Part shown: piece after piece, positions 16,529 through 25,492 of the stretch
Position numbering within the stretch: position 1 is the first letter of the stretch
Layout: every line of letters begins with the position of its first letter
From: Candidatus Dependentiae bacterium
Lineage (GTDB): Bacteria > Babelota > Babeliae > Babelales > UBA12411
Length of the DNA stretch: 64,000 nt
NCBI GenBank assembly: GCA_003511165.1
Contig: DOJW01000001.1
Coordinates: 62,001 to 126,000 of the forward strand
Direction: 5' to 3'
Position numbers and translations under genes: made by a program
Notes under the pieces: generated by a model
Told to the model about the DNA's origin: nothing
What the model saw: the letters and a program-made list of their open reading frames with translations, nothing else
Database searches by the model: none

Positions 16529-16557
16529 AAGAACCCAAGAGGTTATCTTGGGTTCTT
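16529..16557 (-). terminator. Intrinsic terminator
   Basis: A perfect 12-bp stem AAGAACCCAAGA/TCTTGGGTTCTT with a 5-nt loop is followed on the minus strand by a T-run. It ends transcription of the gene at 16586-17608. Confidence 0.85.
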
Positions 16558-16585
16558 AAAATAATTATTGTGAATTATTTTATTT

Positions 16586-17608
16586 TTATTTACCAAATGA
16601 CCAAAAATGTTTTTTAACTGGAGTTTTTCTCAATGATGGAACGTGTGCCCAAGCTGATTTTGCAAGACCTGATGCTAAGCTTGGAGTACTTGTAACGAAA
16701 CCATTGATAGCAAGTCTAGTTGGTCTGTAAAGTTCTAAAGCTGCTATACCTGTTCCCAAAGCTAAAGTTGAAATTATATAATGTTTTTTCATTTCTCTTG
16801 GAACCAAAAGAGCAGATCTCTTTATCAAACCTTCTGTAGGCTTAACTTCAGGTTTAGACTCAGCCTTGACTTCTTTTTTAGCTTCTGCTGGTTTGACTGT
16901 TGCTGGTCTGAAATGTCTGTAAAGCTTATATGAACCGTATAATCCAAGTCCGGCTGCAGCGGCTATTCCACTTCTTTTTACAAGAGATGGGTGTGCTGCG
17001 TAGAAGTTAACTGCTTTTTGAGCAACGTAGCTTCCGCCATTTTGTGCTATTTGGTGACCAACAAATTTTCCAAATTTTGTACCAGTTAAAATTGCGCCAT
17101 CTTTAATAAATTGAGGTTTCAAAGTTCCTCTAAAATATTTTGATGCTGCAACGTCTGCTGCTGCTACTGCTGTTAATCCTAAGCCCAAACCTAATTTAGA
17201 TTTGAAGCCGAATCTTGAAGGTTTTACTGATTGAGTTGTTGGTTCTACAGCTGTTTCTTTTGGAGCTACTACTGTTGATTGTTTAGCATCGCGAACTATT
17301 TGTTGAGCATTCTGTAAAGTTGGTTGAAATCCAGTAATTGGTGTTGAGATTAATAGGAAAGTTTTAACTTCTGGAGTTTCTTGAGAAAATATTCCTGCTT
17401 CTATATTGCTTTTTAATAGTTCGGCTTGAGCGTTTAGTGTACCTGTGTGTTGATCATAACCGCCCGTCATATTTGTTGCTGCTTGTTGAATTATCGTGTT
17501 GTTTTGTGTTGCTGTTACTTTATCTTGTTCGCCAATAGCATTCATATTAACAAGTAAACCACCTGTTAATGTTAAAGATAATAATAATTGTTTAACTGTT
17601 TTATTCAT
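16586..17608 (-). CDS. Exported Ala/Lys-rich protein with hydrophobic repeats, unrecognised
   Basis: 340 residues from the chosen ATG, with a signal peptide (MNKTVKQLLLSLTLTGGLLVNMNA). The mature part has a low-complexity Gln/Thr-rich region to about residue 130, then three spaced glycine/alanine-rich hydrophobic segments (KLGLGLGLTAVAAADVAASKYF, RSGIAAAAGLGLYGSYKLY, STLALGTGIAALELY), each ending in an aromatic residue and a basic patch. A Lys/Glu/Pro linker (EAKKEVKAESKPEVKP) separates the last two. The repeating segments suggest membrane insertion or oligomerisation. No family recognised. A GGGGGAT site precedes this start; an upstream in-frame ATG at 17656 gives no signal peptide. Confidence 0.65.
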   Translation of the reverse strand: MNKTVKQLLLSLTLTGGLLVNMNAIGEQDKVTATQNNTIIQQAATNMTGGYDQHTGTLNAQAELLKSNIEAGIFSQETPEVKTFLLISTPITGFQPTLQNAQQIVRDAKQSTVVAPKETAVEPTTQSVKPSRFGFKSKLGLGLGLTAVAAADVAASKYFRGTLKPQFIKDGAILTGTKFGKFVGHQIAQNGGSYVAQKAVNFYAAHPSLVKRSGIAAAAGLGLYGSYKLYRHFRPATVKPAEAKKEVKAESKPEVKPTEGLIKRSALLVPREMKKHYIISTLALGTGIAALELYRPTRLAINGFVTSTPSLASGLAKSAWAHVPSLRKTPVKKHFWSFGK

Positions 17609-17658
17609 AAATATCCCCCACGGATAGTTTTGATTGTTATATAATATGAGAATCAAAA

Positions 17659-17689
17659 CTTAGATCTCCTTAACGTTAATCGATCTAAG
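17659..17689. promoter_or_regulatory. Nested palindrome, candidate operator or leader hairpin
   Basis: CTTAGATC (17659-17666) and GATCTAAG (17682-17689) are perfect 8-bp arms. Between them sits the self-complementary decamer TTAACGTTAA (17670-17679). It lies about 50 bp upstream of the exported-protein gene on the minus strand. Confidence 0.55.
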
Positions 17690-17920
17690 TAAAAAGGCAT
17701 GTTTTAATCTGCCATTTTAATCCATCCTACATTTATAGGTTTTCTCGTCAAAGGCCCCCCTGGTCAATTTTAAAAAACTATAAAAAAGTGGATTTTTTCA
17801 GCATAAAACTGTTATTTTTTGCAAATTTGATATATTTGTTAGATCCTTTTTTTGTATCTTTAAATAGTGGAGATGTTTGAAGTTTCTTTATTTTTAACAA
17901 TTTTTGGGGATTTAGGTTTT
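17690..17920. other. Intergenic region upstream of mraY
   Basis: No gene, RNA or repeat is apparent. It is a T-rich, promoter-like stretch between divergent genes. An in-frame GTG at 17867 could add 18 residues to MraY but lacks family-like sequence. Confidence 0.5.
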
Positions 17921-18985
17921 ATGATTTATCATTTAGCGGAATTTTTAAAAAAAGATTATCTATTTTTCAACCTTTTTCATTATGTTAGTGTGCGCGCAAT
18001 ATTCTCTCTTTTGTCTTCTTTAATTTTATTTTTTATCTTGGGTAATTGGTTTATCAAAGCGTCGCAACGCAATTTTAGATCCAATGTGCGTGAATATACA
18101 CCACAAGAGCACCAGAAAAAAAATAGTACACCAACTATGGGTGGATTGCTTGTCTTGCTGATAACTACCATAAACATTTTATTTTGGAACAATTTATCTA
18201 AACTGTCGGTTTGGATATTCCTTCTTTGTCTTTTAAGTTTTGGATTGATTGGTTTTGTTGACGACTGGGCCAAAATTAATAGTAAAAAGGGAATTAGTGC
18301 AAAATCAAAGTTTCAACTGCAGATTTTATTTGCGGTTTTATTTGTAAGCATTTGGTATTTCTTTTCAACTCCAAACACGCAATTTTGTTTGCCATTTTTC
18401 AAAAATGCGATGTTTTCTTTGGGGTTATTTATTATTCCTTGGGCTGTTTTCACCATCGTGAGCACAAGCAATGCTGTAAACTTGACTGATGGGCTTGATG
18501 GTCTTGCTACTGGTCCGCTAATAACCAATTTCGCCGCTTTTTCGATTATTTGTTATTTAGCTGGGCACAAACAGTTTGCAAATTATTTGTATATTCCTTT
18601 TGCCGATTCTTCAGAACTTTCGATCATTGGCGCATCACTTATAGGTTCCTTAATTGGTTTTTTGTGGTACAACACTTATCCAGCGCAGATTTTTATGGGA
18701 GATGTTGGTTCACTTTCACTAGGTGCAGCTCTTGCTTTTATGGCGATTGTTGTTCGGCAGGAATTTTTACTTTTGGTCGCAGGGGGGATTTTTGTTATCG
18801 AAACTCTTTCTGTAATTATCCAAGTAGCTTCTTTTAAATGGCGCGGAAAGAGGGTGTTTAAAATGGCTCCGATTCACCATCATTTTGAATTGATAGGATG
18901 GAGTGAGCCAAAAATAACGATAAGATTCTGGATAATTTCTCTGATTCTTTCTATTTTGGCATTATTGCTTTTGAAGGTCAGATAA
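17921..18985 (+). CDS. mraY: Phospho-N-acetylmuramoyl-pentapeptide transferase (MraY)
   Basis: 354 residues, about ten membrane helices. All the family landmarks are present: PTMGGLL near the start, the aspartate pair in GFVDDWAK, NLTDGLDGLATG, the catalytic MGDVGSLSLG and the PIHHHFEL loop near the C-terminus. It transfers phospho-MurNAc-pentapeptide from UDP to undecaprenyl phosphate, forming lipid I at the inner membrane. The start is set at MIYHLAEFLKK because MraY proteins begin this way. The gene stands alone rather than in a division/cell-wall cluster, and is convergent with the MacB-like permease gene with 3 bp between them. Confidence 0.95.
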   Translation: MIYHLAEFLKKDYLFFNLFHYVSVRAIFSLLSSLILFFILGNWFIKASQRNFRSNVREYTPQEHQKKNSTPTMGGLLVLLITTINILFWNNLSKLSVWIFLLCLLSFGLIGFVDDWAKINSKKGISAKSKFQLQILFAVLFVSIWYFFSTPNTQFCLPFFKNAMFSLGLFIIPWAVFTIVSTSNAVNLTDGLDGLATGPLITNFAAFSIICYLAGHKQFANYLYIPFADSSELSIIGASLIGSLIGFLWYNTYPAQIFMGDVGSLSLGAALAFMAIVVRQEFLLLVAGGIFVIETLSVIIQVASFKWRGKRVFKMAPIHHHFELIGWSEPKITIRFWIISLILSILALLLLKVR

Positions 18986-18988
18986 GAT

Positions 18989-20200
18989 TTATCTTTCGAT
19001 CAGTGCTTCAACAGGGTTTAATCTTGAAGCTTTGTAGGCTGGATAATATCCAAAAAACAAACCTACAAGAATTGATGAGGAAAGTGATAAGATTACCGGT
19101 TTCGCGGAAATAACTACCGGCCAGCCAAGTGTGATGCCTACAACTTTGGAAAGAACTATTCCACATGCAAGACCTATTAATCCTCCAAACAAACAGATAA
19201 TTATAGCTTCGAGGATGAATTGTGTAAGTATTTTGTATGTTGTTGCACCAAGTGCCATTCGAATGCCAATCTCTTTTGTGCGCTCTGTAACTGTTACAAG
19301 CATGATGTTCATGATGCCTATTCCACCAACAAGTAAAGAAATTGATGCAATGATCATAAGAAGCATGTTTAAAACTTTTGTTGCAGCATCTGCAGCTTGA
19401 GCGACATCGTTTTGGCTAAATAATGTGAAATCATCATCGTCATCTGGTTGCAGTTTTCTTGTTTGTCTTAAAACAGATCTAATTTGTTGTGTCGTTTTAT
19501 CCATTTTATCACTAGTTGCTACAGAAATTATAATTGCTCCCATGCCGTGGATTCCAGCAATTTTACGTTGAACTGTAGAAAATGGGGCTAAAATAGCGTC
19601 GTCCTGATCCATTCCATTTGGCATTTTTCCTTTTTCTGTCAAAACTCCAACTACTTTGAATGGTAAACCTTTGATTCGAATTGTTTTACCCAAGACTTCT
19701 TCTGTTCCAAAAAGCTCTTTGCGCACTGTTTTGCCCAAAACCGCTACTTTGTTACCAGATCTCATATCTTGCGGTGAAAAAAAGTCGCCTTCAGCAAGCG
19801 GCCACTGACGAATATCTAAATAATTTGAATCAACTCCGGCTATTGTTGTTTTCCAGTTTTGATTTTCTCTTACTACTTTTGCAATGCGCATTATAGCAGG
19901 AGATGCTTGGTAAATATCTTCACATTCATCCATTATCGCTCTAAAATCTTTATCTTTTAGCGAAGTGCTCATCCCCGGACCCATTGCTCTATGTTTAGGT
20001 TCCCCTGATAAAATTATTATAAAGTTTGTTCCAAGCCCTTGAATCTCCTTGTTTACTCTGAATTTTGCACCTTCACCAATAGACATGACTGAGATGATAG
20101 AAATAATACCTATAATTATTCCAAGAGTTGTAAGCAATGATCTAGTTTTGTGTTTGCTAAGCGATCGCAGTGCGGATTGTAAAAGTAAATAAAAATTCAT
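18989..20200 (-). CDS. MacB-type ABC transporter permease (FtsX-like)
   Basis: 403 residues: a first membrane helix at about 20-43, a large periplasmic MacB_PCD domain (about 45-270), then three C-terminal helices of the FtsX domain (IMNIMLVTVTERTKEIGIRMALGA is the characteristic cytoplasmic loop). It is the permease half of a mechanotransmission-type exporter; in MacB of E. coli it is fused to the ATPase, but here it is separate. Its start overlaps the end of the ATPase gene by 4 bp. It completes a TolC-MacA-ATPase-permease set. Confidence 0.92.
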   Translation of the reverse strand: MNFYLLLQSALRSLSKHKTRSLLTTLGIIIGIISIISVMSIGEGAKFRVNKEIQGLGTNFIIILSGEPKHRAMGPGMSTSLKDKDFRAIMDECEDIYQASPAIMRIAKVVRENQNWKTTIAGVDSNYLDIRQWPLAEGDFFSPQDMRSGNKVAVLGKTVRKELFGTEEVLGKTIRIKGLPFKVVGVLTEKGKMPNGMDQDDAILAPFSTVQRKIAGIHGMGAIIISVATSDKMDKTTQQIRSVLRQTRKLQPDDDDDFTLFSQNDVAQAADAATKVLNMLLMIIASISLLVGGIGIMNIMLVTVTERTKEIGIRMALGATTYKILTQFILEAIIICLFGGLIGLACGIVLSKVVGITLGWPVVISAKPVILSLSSSILVGLFFGYYPAYKASRLNPVEALIER

Positions 20201-20883
20201 ATTCTTTTATCCGAAATTATTTGGCCATCTTTTAAATCAATAATTCTTTTAGTTTGATTTGCAATATCAGGTTCGTGTGTGACAATTATGATGGTTGTTT
20301 TGTTTTCTGTATTTAATTTTTTAAATAATGTCATGATGTTTTCACTTGTTTGGGTATCAAGGTTTCCTGTTGGTTCATCTGCTAAAATAACTGCAGGATT
20401 GTTTGCCAATGCTCGAGCTATAGCAACTCTTTGTTGTTGCCCACCAGAAAGTTGGTAGGGGTAATGATGTAATCGTTCACCAAGTTCAACTTTCTGCAAT
20501 AATTCAACAGCTTTTTTGCGGGCTTCTGTTTCAGATTTTCCTGCGTAAATTATAGGAAGTGCAACATTATCGGTTGCTGTCAAATCAGCAAGAAGATAAA
20601 ATTTTTGGAAAACAAAACCAATTTTTTGATTTCTTATATGTGCAAGTTCATCTTTTGAAAGGTGTGCTACGTTTTTGCCATCGATAAAATAATCACCAGA
20701 AGTGGGAATATCTAAACAACCAAGTAAATTCATTAAAGTTGTTTTACCTGATCCAGAAGTTCCAATAATCGCTAAAAAATCTTCTTTAAAAACTTCAAGC
20801 GAAACGCCTTTTAATATTGTAATATCGATTTCGCCCATTTTAAAAACTTTTACTAAGTTTTGAGCTTTTAGAATGACTTCCAT
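20197..20883 (-). CDS. ABC transporter ATP-binding protein (MacB/LolD type)
   Basis: 228 residues: Walker A GTSGSGKTT (41-49), signature LSGGQQQRVAIARAL, Walker B VILADEPTGNLD and the H-loop in IIIVTHEPD. Its closest type is the LolD/MacB/FtsE group, which powers FtsX-like permeases. It overlaps the adaptor gene by 1 bp upstream and the permease gene by 4 bp downstream, so the three are translationally coupled. Confidence 0.93.
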   Translation of the reverse strand: MEVILKAQNLVKVFKMGEIDITILKGVSLEVFKEDFLAIIGTSGSGKTTLMNLLGCLDIPTSGDYFIDGKNVAHLSKDELAHIRNQKIGFVFQKFYLLADLTATDNVALPIIYAGKSETEARKKAVELLQKVELGERLHHYPYQLSGGQQQRVAIARALANNPAVILADEPTGNLDTQTSENIMTLFKKLNTENKTTIIIVTHEPDIANQTKRIIDLKDGQIISDKRI

Positions 20884-22067
20884 CAGCCGATTCCGCCTTT
20901 TCCTTTGAACATACCTTGTAAGAATTTATCTTCTTTTGCTTCTTCTGTTATATCAATAATCACTTGAGAATCTTTATTTAGTCCGGTAACGATTTGTGTA
21001 TATTTTCCATCGGTAGCTCCAAGTCGAACTAAAATTTGTTTGAAAGCCTTACCGTCAACTACCCAGATAAAGTCGTCATGACCTTTTTTCTTTTCAAAAG
21101 AAGATTTAGTAAATGAATATTGTAGTTTCTGTGCGATTTTTTCAAGAGATGCATCATTAATTCTTAAAGCTTTGTTTGGAACGCAAAGGGCATTTTTTTC
21201 ATTTGCAACTTCAACATAAATATCAGCTGTCATATTTGGTCGAAGTTTTAGATCTGGATTTGCTACATCAATTATTGCAGCGTAAGTGACAACGTTTTCT
21301 ACTATTTTTGAAAGATATCGGACTTCGTTTACGATGCCAGAGTAGTGCGTTTTAGGAAAAGCATCTACCGTAAATCTTGCGCTTTGTCCTTCTTTTAACA
21401 TTCCAACGTCTGCTTCATCAACGTCGACATTTATTTCCATTTTTGTAAGATCTTTTGCGATAATATAAAGTTCTGTTGCTTGGAGTACGGAAGTTATCAT
21501 TTGTCCTAAATCAATCTTTTTTGCAATTACGACCCCATCACCCGGCGATTTAATGAAAAGGTTATCATATTCTTGTTGTGCGATTTCAAGTTGAGCTTCG
21601 AGGGCTTTTACCTTTTCTCTTGCAACATTTAAATTTGTTGTGACCTCATCAAATGTATTTTTGGCAATTTGGCCGAGATCATAAAGAGCTTTTTCTCTTT
21701 TGAAGAACACTTCTTGATAAGCTTGTTGCGCTTTTGCTTCGCCCAAAAGATGTTGGATTCGTTTTACATCGCTATAACCTTTTCCATTATCAATTTCAAG
21801 CAAAACCTGATCTTTTTTTACATTGGCATTGTCATAAGCATAAATTTTGACAACTCTTCCTGCTACGAGCGATCCAACGGTGATCTGGTCTTTTGCTTTT
21901 AGGGTTCCGGAAGAGTTAACAAATTGCTGAATATCTCGGGTGCTTGGAGTTACTGTTTGATAAAGTGAAATTTCTGTTTTAGTTGTTTTTTTATAATAAA
22001 AGAAACTACTTGATGCGATAGCTATAGTAGCAACTAAACTAAAAATAATGATTTTATTTTTGAACAT
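20883..22067 (-). CDS. MacA-like periplasmic adaptor (membrane fusion protein)
   Basis: 394 residues: an N-terminal membrane anchor (about 6-26), a barrel-sandwich/lipoyl half (GRVVKIYAYDNANVKKDQVLLEID), an alpha-helical hairpin (about 100-170), the second lipoyl half (DGVVIAKKIDLGQMI), a beta-barrel domain and a membrane-proximal domain. It should bridge the MacB-type permease and TolC. The substrate is unknown: macrolides, peptides or lipoprotein-like cargo are possible. An AAAGGGATC site precedes the ATG. It lies 25 bp downstream of the tolC-like gene. Confidence 0.9.
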   Translation of the reverse strand: MFKNKIIIFSLVATIAIASSSFFYYKKTTKTEISLYQTVTPSTRDIQQFVNSSGTLKAKDQITVGSLVAGRVVKIYAYDNANVKKDQVLLEIDNGKGYSDVKRIQHLLGEAKAQQAYQEVFFKREKALYDLGQIAKNTFDEVTTNLNVAREKVKALEAQLEIAQQEYDNLFIKSPGDGVVIAKKIDLGQMITSVLQATELYIIAKDLTKMEINVDVDEADVGMLKEGQSARFTVDAFPKTHYSGIVNEVRYLSKIVENVVTYAAIIDVANPDLKLRPNMTADIYVEVANEKNALCVPNKALRINDASLEKIAQKLQYSFTKSSFEKKKGHDDFIWVVDGKAFKQILVRLGATDGKYTQIVTGLNKDSQVIIDITEEAKEDKFLQGMFKGKGGIG

Positions 22068-22092
22068 AATTTTTTGATCCCTTTAAAAATTA

Positions 22093-23472
22093 TTAATTTT
22101 TTGGATAACCACATGCAAAGTTTAAGTCCATATATTTGATTTCTACAGCTACTCTGAGTTCTAGCCAGTCAAATTGTGCTTTTTCCCAAGAGGTTTTTGC
22201 AGCTTCAAAGTCTACTTTGCTAATTAATCCAACTGTAAATTCTTCATTCCTTAATAAAAATTGATTTTTTGCTTGAGCTAATTCTGCATTTTTAGCTTCT
22301 AATTCTTTTAACAAAATATTGAGTTGATAGTATGCTTTTTGGACTTCTTCAGTAATATCATCATGTAAATCATCTTTTTCTAAAATAGCTTTTGCCTTTT
22401 GAGCTTTTGCAGCAGATTGTAAATGCTTATTTGCAAGACCGTCAAAGATATTCCAATTAAGACTAACTCCAGCGTTTCCAAAATAGTTAACGGGAGAAAA
22501 CGCGGATTGTTTTGTGAATGTTTGGTTGCCTAAAACGCTTACGGATGGCAAATATTGATTTATGTAATATTTACTTTGTAATTTTGCCTTTTCGATCTCT
22601 TTTTGTTTTGCTTTTAATTCTTTTCTATTTTCTAAAGCTTTAGTTTGATAGGTTTTAAAACTTTCGAGTTTTGGAAGAGGGTTATCTTTATCCCACATAA
22701 GATTTACATTTGTATTTGGCTGTGAATAAATTTCTGTTCCGATGTAATATTCAAATGTTTTTCTAATTGATATCAGTTGATCTTCATAAGATTTAACATC
22801 AGCTATGTTTTTTTCGTATGTTGCTTGTGCCTGCATGAATTGATTTTTACTGATAAGGCCTACTTTGTAAGCTTCTCGGGATTTTTCAAATTGTTCTATT
22901 GCAGATTTATTTAATGCTTTGATAAATGCTATTTTTTTCTCTGTTACCCAGCATCTTAAGAATGAGGTTTCGACTTGATTTCGAACAAGATCGGTAGCAA
23001 TTTCTTTTTGATATTTTGCGATAGAAACATCTTTTTTATTAATTTTGTATTGTTCGAGAGGTCCACCAAAACTGTAAAGTAGTTGGCTTACACCTAAGTT
23101 TACTTCAGGTTTTAATCCTTCTTTATGTTCAACAAATTGTTCAGATGTTTCAGCTGTAATTTGAGGGAAGTATCCGCTCAATGCACTTTTTGCAATGTAA
23201 TTTGCAGATTTGATGTCGCATTCGCTTTCCATAATGCTGTTGCTGTATTGATATCCCATTTCTATAGCTTTAGGTATTGTTAAATCCATGATTGTGAGGG
23301 TAGGTATAGTTTTTGGCTCTTGTTTAGGAATTATGGTTGCTTGATCCGGTTTAGAATTTGTTGATTGATTTTTTTGTACAGTAACTGTATTGCAAGGCTC
23401 GTCTTTTGCGATTAATGCAACATGTGTTGATAAAACTAGAAATGTAAAAAGATATAAAAGCTTTTTGTTCAT
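22093..23472 (-). CDS. TolC-family outer-membrane efflux protein
   Basis: 459 residues: a signal peptide (cleavage near ALIA at about 22), then two repeated OEP halves rich in long coiled-coil helices (roughly 150-240 and 355-450). Each half carries the TolC-like pattern, as in EKSREAYKVGLISKNQFMQAQATYEK and NEEFTVGLISKVDFEAAKTSWEK. This duplication is the hallmark of the trimeric exit duct. It is first in the tolC-macA-ATPase-permease operon, so it probably serves that exporter. Confidence 0.9.
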   Translation of the reverse strand: MNKKLLYLFTFLVLSTHVALIAKDEPCNTVTVQKNQSTNSKPDQATIIPKQEPKTIPTLTIMDLTIPKAIEMGYQYSNSIMESECDIKSANYIAKSALSGYFPQITAETSEQFVEHKEGLKPEVNLGVSQLLYSFGGPLEQYKINKKDVSIAKYQKEIATDLVRNQVETSFLRCWVTEKKIAFIKALNKSAIEQFEKSREAYKVGLISKNQFMQAQATYEKNIADVKSYEDQLISIRKTFEYYIGTEIYSQPNTNVNLMWDKDNPLPKLESFKTYQTKALENRKELKAKQKEIEKAKLQSKYYINQYLPSVSVLGNQTFTKQSAFSPVNYFGNAGVSLNWNIFDGLANKHLQSAAKAQKAKAILEKDDLHDDITEEVQKAYYQLNILLKELEAKNAELAQAKNQFLLRNEEFTVGLISKVDFEAAKTSWEKAQFDWLELRVAVEIKYMDLNFACGYPKN

Positions 23473-23578
23473 TATTTTTCAATTTAAAAAACTTATAAAA
23501 TATTCTATCCAATAAATGTAACACTCTTTTGAAATTTTAAAAGAGAATTTTCAAAAAAACGTTTAAAAAGTATGCTTT

Positions 23579-24562
23579 CTAAGCATCTACATTTAAAAAA
23601 TTCAGTATATCTTTTTCGACTAATTCAAGTTTTTTTGAAGTGATTAAACCGGCGGCGTTTTTATGTCCTCCACCTCCAAAGTTAGAAGCTAGTTTGTTCA
23701 CATCCATATTTTTGGAGCGAAAAGAGACTTGCACCATGTTATCTTCGTTTTCATAAATTAGGATAGCAAGCTCACTTGTTGAAATATCGCTTACAAGATT
23801 TATAAATCCCACCAAAGCTGTGCTTGTTAAATTATATTTTTTAAAATCTTCTTTTTTTACTGTTGACCAAATGATTTTAGAGTCGGAAGTGCTTTTTAAT
23901 TTATTTAGAAGCTCGCCCCAAAATTGTAGCATTGCAGGTGTTTTAGTTGCAAGTATTTCTGCTTGAAGTTTGTATAAATCAGCACCTTTTCCCATTAAAG
24001 TAGTTGCGACTTGTAAAGTGTTTGTGGTTGTTGATTGTGTTTTGAAAATTTTGCTATCAGATAAAATGCCGAATAAAAGTTTGGTTGCAACAACTTTATC
24101 TATTTTTTCGCTGTTAAATTTGTCTAAAATATCAAAAAGGAGTTCGCATGCACTGCTCAGTGGTTCTAAAAAGTTGATTGTTGGTTTTATATCGCTACTA
24201 ATGTGGTGGTCGATATTAATAAATGGAATATTTAGAAATTCTTTAGGGAAAAATAATCTGCTATAGGTTGATGTATCAAGCGCTATGAGAAGATCTGGCA
24301 TTTGTTTAAAGGAATTTATAAAAACATTTTTGGAAGCATATTGCGTTTCTATTTCAGGAGGTGTTGGATAAACGGTTTCGATCTGTTTTTCACCTATTTC
24401 ACTGATGCAATTCTCTAGAAATGTTTCTAGCGCTCCACATGATCCGATAGCATCTCCATCAGGCTTAAAGTGAGTTAATAAAGTTATTTTTTTTGAATTT
24501 TTTATTAAATTCCACGCTGCATCTAGATTTTTTTTATTCATAGTTTTCAAATTTGTTTCCAT
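23579..24562 (-). CDS. nrnA: DHH-family oligoribonuclease / pAp phosphatase (NrnA-like)
   Basis: 327 residues. DHH domain: THFKPDGDAIGS with paired aspartates near residue 34, ALDTST near residue 92, and INIDHH near residue 116. DHHA1 domain: GGGGHKNAAG near the C-terminus, which binds RNA. NrnA degrades 2-5-nt RNA and dephosphorylates pAp in the cytoplasm. The ATG at 24562 lies inside the end of the upstream gene, with a GGA 9-10 bp before it; a second ATG at 24541 would shorten the protein by seven residues. The genes are coupled by overlap. Confidence 0.88.
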   Translation of the reverse strand: METNLKTMNKKNLDAAWNLIKNSKKITLLTHFKPDGDAIGSCGALETFLENCISEIGEKQIETVYPTPPEIETQYASKNVFINSFKQMPDLLIALDTSTYSRLFFPKEFLNIPFINIDHHISSDIKPTINFLEPLSSACELLFDILDKFNSEKIDKVVATKLLFGILSDSKIFKTQSTTTNTLQVATTLMGKGADLYKLQAEILATKTPAMLQFWGELLNKLKSTSDSKIIWSTVKKEDFKKYNLTSTALVGFINLVSDISTSELAILIYENEDNMVQVSFRSKNMDVNKLASNFGGGGHKNAAGLITSKKLELVEKDILNFLNVDA

Positions 24563-25196
24563 AAATTTTTTCCAATTCGCTTATTGTGTAACTTCCTTTT
24601 CTAACGACTTTAACATAATTTCCTTCGGAGCAATCAATAATTGTTGAAGGTAAATTTAAAGTATCATTTTGTTTGGTTACATTTAAATCATCAACCAAAT
24701 ATTTTATTTCATTGATTATTAGTGGTTCTATTTTTTCAAATTTTGTTGGAGCGGGTTTGCCTGATTTGTTTGCGCTTGTCGAAAATAATCCATCAAATTC
24801 TTGTAATATTTGGTTTAGTCCTTCGTGCTTGGGGCATCGGATAGCGATTGTATTAGCTTTGGATTTTAAAAAAGAAGGAAGATCTGATTTTCCTTTGAAG
24901 ATAATAGTTAATGGTCCAGGCCAGCATTTGTTTATAAGATTTAAAAGCTGTTTATTAACAGTTATTTTGTCGACAAAATTAAATATTTGAGAGGGTGATG
25001 CTATTAATATCAAATAAGGTTTATCATTTCGCTCCTCTTTAATAGCATTTAATTTTTCAAAAGCTTCTTGTGATATTTGTCCCAAAAAACCCAAAATCGT
25101 GTCTGTAGTTACAATAGATATTTCATTATGTTTTAGAGAAGTGGTGAGCTTTAAAATATCATCCGATTTTTGCCAAAAAAGAAGGTTTTTATGCAT
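24534..25196 (-). CDS. Sua5/YciO/YrdC-family protein, probable threonylcarbamoyl-AMP synthase
   Basis: 220 residues, the short YrdC/TsaC-like length without the Sua5 C-terminal domain. Motifs: TTDTILGFLGQ (substrate threonine/ATP pocket), KEERNDKPYLILI (the KxRxxxKP basic signature, with Asn and Asp between) and STSANKSGKPAP. TsaC makes threonylcarbamoyl-AMP for t6A37 modification of ANN-decoding tRNAs. The variant KEERN and the extended C-terminus leave YciO, a related protein of less certain function, as an alternative. Upstream of nrnA and overlapping it by 29 bp. Confidence 0.8.
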   Translation of the reverse strand: MHKNLLFWQKSDDILKLTTSLKHNEISIVTTDTILGFLGQISQEAFEKLNAIKEERNDKPYLILIASPSQIFNFVDKITVNKQLLNLINKCWPGPLTIIFKGKSDLPSFLKSKANTIAIRCPKHEGLNQILQEFDGLFSTSANKSGKPAPTKFEKIEPLIINEIKYLVDDLNVTKQNDTLNLPSTIIDCSEGNYVKVVRKGSYTISELEKIYGNKFENYE

Positions 25197-25334
25197 TTTC
25201 TCCCTTATTTACTTTAATTTATTAATTTTTAAAAAAAGAATTTATTAGAAAAATATAGTATTTCAAATAAAAATGTAGTTTTTTGCATTTTTTGTTCAAA
25301 AAATTGATGTTTTTTTAATTATCTAGTGGTTGCA

Positions 25335-25366
25335 ATATAAGACAAATGGTATAAGTTGTCTTATAT
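25335..25366. promoter_or_regulatory. Perfect 11-bp inverted repeat, candidate operator
   Basis: ATATAAGACAA and TTGTCTTATAT flank a 10-nt spacer in the divergent region between the TsaC-like gene and folC. No T-run follows, so it is not terminator-like. The remainder of 25197-25492 shows only AT-rich promoter-like DNA. Confidence 0.55.
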
Positions 25367-25492
25367 CATTAAGAATATAAATTGTATTTGAAAATTCAAA
25401 TCAAATTATAATTTTCTTGAAAAAGTTGTAAATGGAGGGTAGAAAAAATGAATCTGAAATATTATTTTTAAGTTTAAAACGGGAGTCTTACT

